64,000 nt of DNA from positions 186,001-250,000 of the forward strand of contig JAOTYK010000002.1 of NCBI GenBank assembly GCA_029861955.1, in the 5' to 3' direction. Each line of letters opens with the position of its first letter. Position 1 is the stretch's first letter. Source of the DNA: Acidobacteriota bacterium. GTDB taxonomy: Bacteria > Acidobacteriota > Polarisedimenticolia > Polarisedimenticolales > Polarisedimenticolaceae. The translations under genes were made by a program, and so were the position numbers. Below the pieces are notes generated by a model, which did not search any database, was not told the DNA's origin, and saw nothing but the letters and a program-made list of their open reading frames with translations. Shown piece after piece: positions 62,285 to 64,000 of the stretch.

Positions 62285-62330
62285 TCTTATACGACGAAGC
62301 ACTTACCGCGACGAGCGGGAAGTGTGTGTC

Positions 62331-62744
62331 TTACTCGCTGGCCTTGGCCGAGAGGGTCAACGTGCCGGCGTCCTTGACCTCGCCGTCATCGACAAACCCG
62401 TGGGTCCCCGAGAAGGTACCGTCGGTGAACGCGCCGCTGAACTTGAAGTTCATGTCGCCGTCACCATCGCTGACGATATCGCCGCTGAGCTCGCCGTCGA
62501 GACTGCCGGCGCAACTTCCGGTGTAGATGTGGGGACCATCGTCCCAGTCAAAGTAGAACGAGATATCCCAGGCACCCTCACCGGTCGGCGAGAGAACGGC
62601 CTTCAGGTCACCCTCGTGGTTTCCATCGTCACGGGCCCAGACAAATGCACCCTCAAGGGTGACGTCGTCATCGCCGGAGAAACCCGGGGTGAATGCCAGC
62701 GCGAGAATACCCAACAAGGCCAGAAAGCGAACCGCGTGCTTCAT
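62331..62744 (-). CDS. Small secreted acidic beta protein of unknown family
   Basis: A 137-residue protein with a signal peptide (about 1-22). The mature part is rich in Asp and Gly and alternates strands (AWDISFYFDWDDGPHIYTGSCAG, GDMNFKFSGAFTDGTFSGTHGF). It looks like a small beta-sandwich or lipocalin-like barrel. CCGGAGGAA just before the ATG is a good ribosome site and TAGAAT lies 17 bases upstream. I do not recognise the family. Calcium binding is possible from the Asp density but not shown. Confidence 0.7.
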   Translation of the reverse strand: MKHAVRFLALLGILALAFTPGFSGDDDVTLEGAFVWARDDGNHEGDLKAVLSPTGEGAWDISFYFDWDDGPHIYTGSCAGSLDGELSGDIVSDGDGDMNFKFSGAFTDGTFSGTHGFVDDGEVKDAGTLTLSAKASE

Positions 62745-62876
62745 TTCGATTCCTCCGGAGAATTCTAGGTCTAGAGATCATCTCACCTGGCTTCCGATCT
62801 CGCAAACCGGCGGTTGGCGGAGATGGGTCTAGACCGTGGTAGGGTCTTACCCGGCGGGGGCCAGGAGAGCGAATCG

Positions 62877-64000
62877 ATGCGTCTAACGGCGATTATGCTG
62901 GCGTTGGCATGCCTTCCGGGTAACGCGGTCGTGGCGAAAGAGACGCTGACCCTACGTCACACCGTCCTCGACCTGCCCGGCGCCCCTGCGAAGATCCTAC
63001 CGGCGGACCTGAACGACGATGGTCGTCAGGACCTGGTGGTTGTGGTCGCCTACATCGAGGTTGGACAGGTCAGCGAGGATCGCATCGAAGATCTGATCTC
63101 GGTCACCACGATCATCCCCGCCGTCTTCGATCGGCGGGAAGTGCATGTCTACCTCGCGGACACGGACGGCAGTTACTCGTCGGCGGCGGTCCTCCAATTG
63201 CCTTCCGACGCGCTCCACATGGAAGCGGGACCGCCGGGGCTTCCCATCGTGGTCTTGACGGATGCGGGGTTGTCCTCTCTACAGTTGGAGACGGCGGGCG
63301 ACTCGTCCGCACTCTCGTTGGTGCCGGTCCTCGTCGAAACACCGGTCCTGGCAAACACCGGCGACTTTCATGCGGACCTGCAATTGGTGTTTGAACTGAA
63401 CGGCGACGAGTTTCCCGATCTACTCTTTCCCACCGCCCGCGGCCCCGTCATCTTTCTTGGGAACGGTCACGGTCTCGACACAGACGCCGCGGATCGCGTC
63501 GATCTGGGTCTCGCAGAGAGACACACGATGCGTCACACCTCGCTGCGATACCCGACGGTGGATGTCCGGCACGTCAACGGCGATCGTTTCCCGGATCTTG
63601 TGCTGCCGTCCCTCGAGGGCTCTCCGGCGACCCAACATGTCTGGCTCGGTTCGCAGGAGGGCTCCTTTCGTCCGATCCGGGTCGATGCCTCCGATTGCCA
63701 CGATCGTCTGACCGACATCCGTCTCGATGCGGTCGAGACGGACGCAAGCCCGTGGCCGGTCAACCTCGTTGCGCTGGAGGACCTGGACGGCGACGGTCGA
63801 GCGGAGGCGATCCTCTCGGACTTGAAGGACCGTGGTGACGGAATGCGTAGTGAGATGAAGGACGCCAAACGACCCTTGCAGACGTATCGGTTCCATCGTC
63901 TGACCGATGACTTGAAGATTGCCGCGGAACCGTACTTCGAGACCGAGGTCATGGGTCACACGGCGTCCGGCGATGCTTCGTTCGAGGTCTCGCGAGCGGG
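62877..64000 (+). CDS. Secreted FG-GAP repeat protein (truncated by window end)
   Basis: From ATG 62877 the frame stays open for 374 codons to the end of the window. It begins with a signal peptide (about 1-21). FG-GAP-like blocks follow: ILPADLNDDGRQDLVVVV, FELNGDEFPDLLFP, RHVNGDRFPDLVLPS, LEDLDGDGRAEAILSD. It should be a propeller protein on the cell surface or exported. AGGAGAG lies 7 bases before the ATG. It is divergent from the small secreted gene. The C-terminus is outside the window. Confidence 0.82.
   Translation, partial: MRLTAIMLALACLPGNAVVAKETLTLRHTVLDLPGAPAKILPADLNDDGRQDLVVVVAYIEVGQVSEDRIEDLISVTTIIPAVFDRREVHVYLADTDGSYSSAAVLQLPSDALHMEAGPPGLPIVVLTDAGLSSLQLETAGDSSALSLVPVLVETPVLANTGDFHADLQLVFELNGDEFPDLLFPTARGPVIFLGNGHGLDTDAADRVDLGLAERHTMRHTSLRYPTVDVRHVNGDRFPDLVLPSLEGSPATQHVWLGSQEGSFRPIRVDASDCHDRLTDIRLDAVETDASPWPVNLVALEDLDGDGRAEAILSDLKDRGDGMRSEMKDAKRPLQTYRFHRLTDDLKIAAEPYFETEVMGHTASGDASFEVSRA

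Overview
The window is a GC-rich, densely packed stretch of a Gram-negative bacterial chromosome. The gene repertoire includes a paired DUF1800/DUF1501 locus, an Asp-box (BNR) propeller protein, ASPIC/UnbV and FG-GAP secreted proteins, a CcoN-CcoO fusion, type III glutamine synthetase and many small outer-membrane barrels. It suggests an aerobic or microaerobic heterotroph, most likely of the Acidobacteriota or a similar phylum. That placement is inference from gene content; no rRNA or marker phylogeny is available here. I see no tRNA, rRNA, CRISPR array or insertion sequence.

Layout. 1-1983: end of a small Spy-like gene, a class III-type alcohol dehydrogenase and an alpha/beta hydrolase, all overlapping. 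2121-11445: a co-directional run of DUF1800, DUF1501, an outer-membrane barrel, a haem-like lipoprotein, TonB, an M48 metalloprotease, ExbB and two ExbD. 11625-15071: glutamine synthetase III, a TPR protein and DUF1622. 15076-22685: a 2245-residue secreted protein, a remnant of an outer-membrane receptor and a DUF4382 lipoprotein. 22782-26284: an NtrC-type regulator, an Rrf2 regulator and a PAS histidine kinase. 26457-34629: a translationally coupled cbb3 oxidase operon with its assembly genes (ccoNO-Q-P-G-H-SafE-I-S), including the tiny ccoQ and ccoS. 34619-43405: outer-membrane barrel, thioredoxin-TPR protein, RecQ, ATP-grasp ligase, Sel1 protein, glutaryl-CoA dehydrogenase and an ankyrin-PQQ protein. 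43434-43636: a self-contained short transcription unit. 43637-48319: GCS2-CBS protein, thioredoxin-DUF3187 fusion and an MshEN protein. 48264-55754: UvrD/PcrA helicase, UspA, a selenocysteine-encoding peroxiredoxin-like gene, DUF819 transporter, HemW and LepA. 55865-64000: BNR protein, TPR protein, ASPIC/UnbV lipoprotein, a small secreted protein and a truncated FG-GAP protein.

The strongest new observation is the gene at 50893-51450 (minus strand). Ordinary gene calling breaks it at an in-frame UGA. Read through as selenocysteine it gives a complete 185-residue AhpC/TSA_2-type protein with a U-x-x-C redox motif. A perfect 7-bp hairpin with a GGU loop, a good bacterial SECIS candidate, starts 11 nt after the UGA. 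Other points of interest are the standalone transcript at 43434-43636 with a 24-codon ORF, the thioredoxin-DUF3187 fusion, and the TonB/ExbBD/M48 locus joined to DUF1800/DUF1501 genes.

How the genes work together. The cbb3 operon encodes oxidase subunits, a copper-loading P-type ATPase and maturation factors. The adjacent kinase and sigma-54 regulator are plausible but unproven regulators of it. LepA and HemW form a translation and haem-handling pair. The selenoprotein sits between a DUF819 membrane protein and a universal stress protein, which suggests a stress or redox role.
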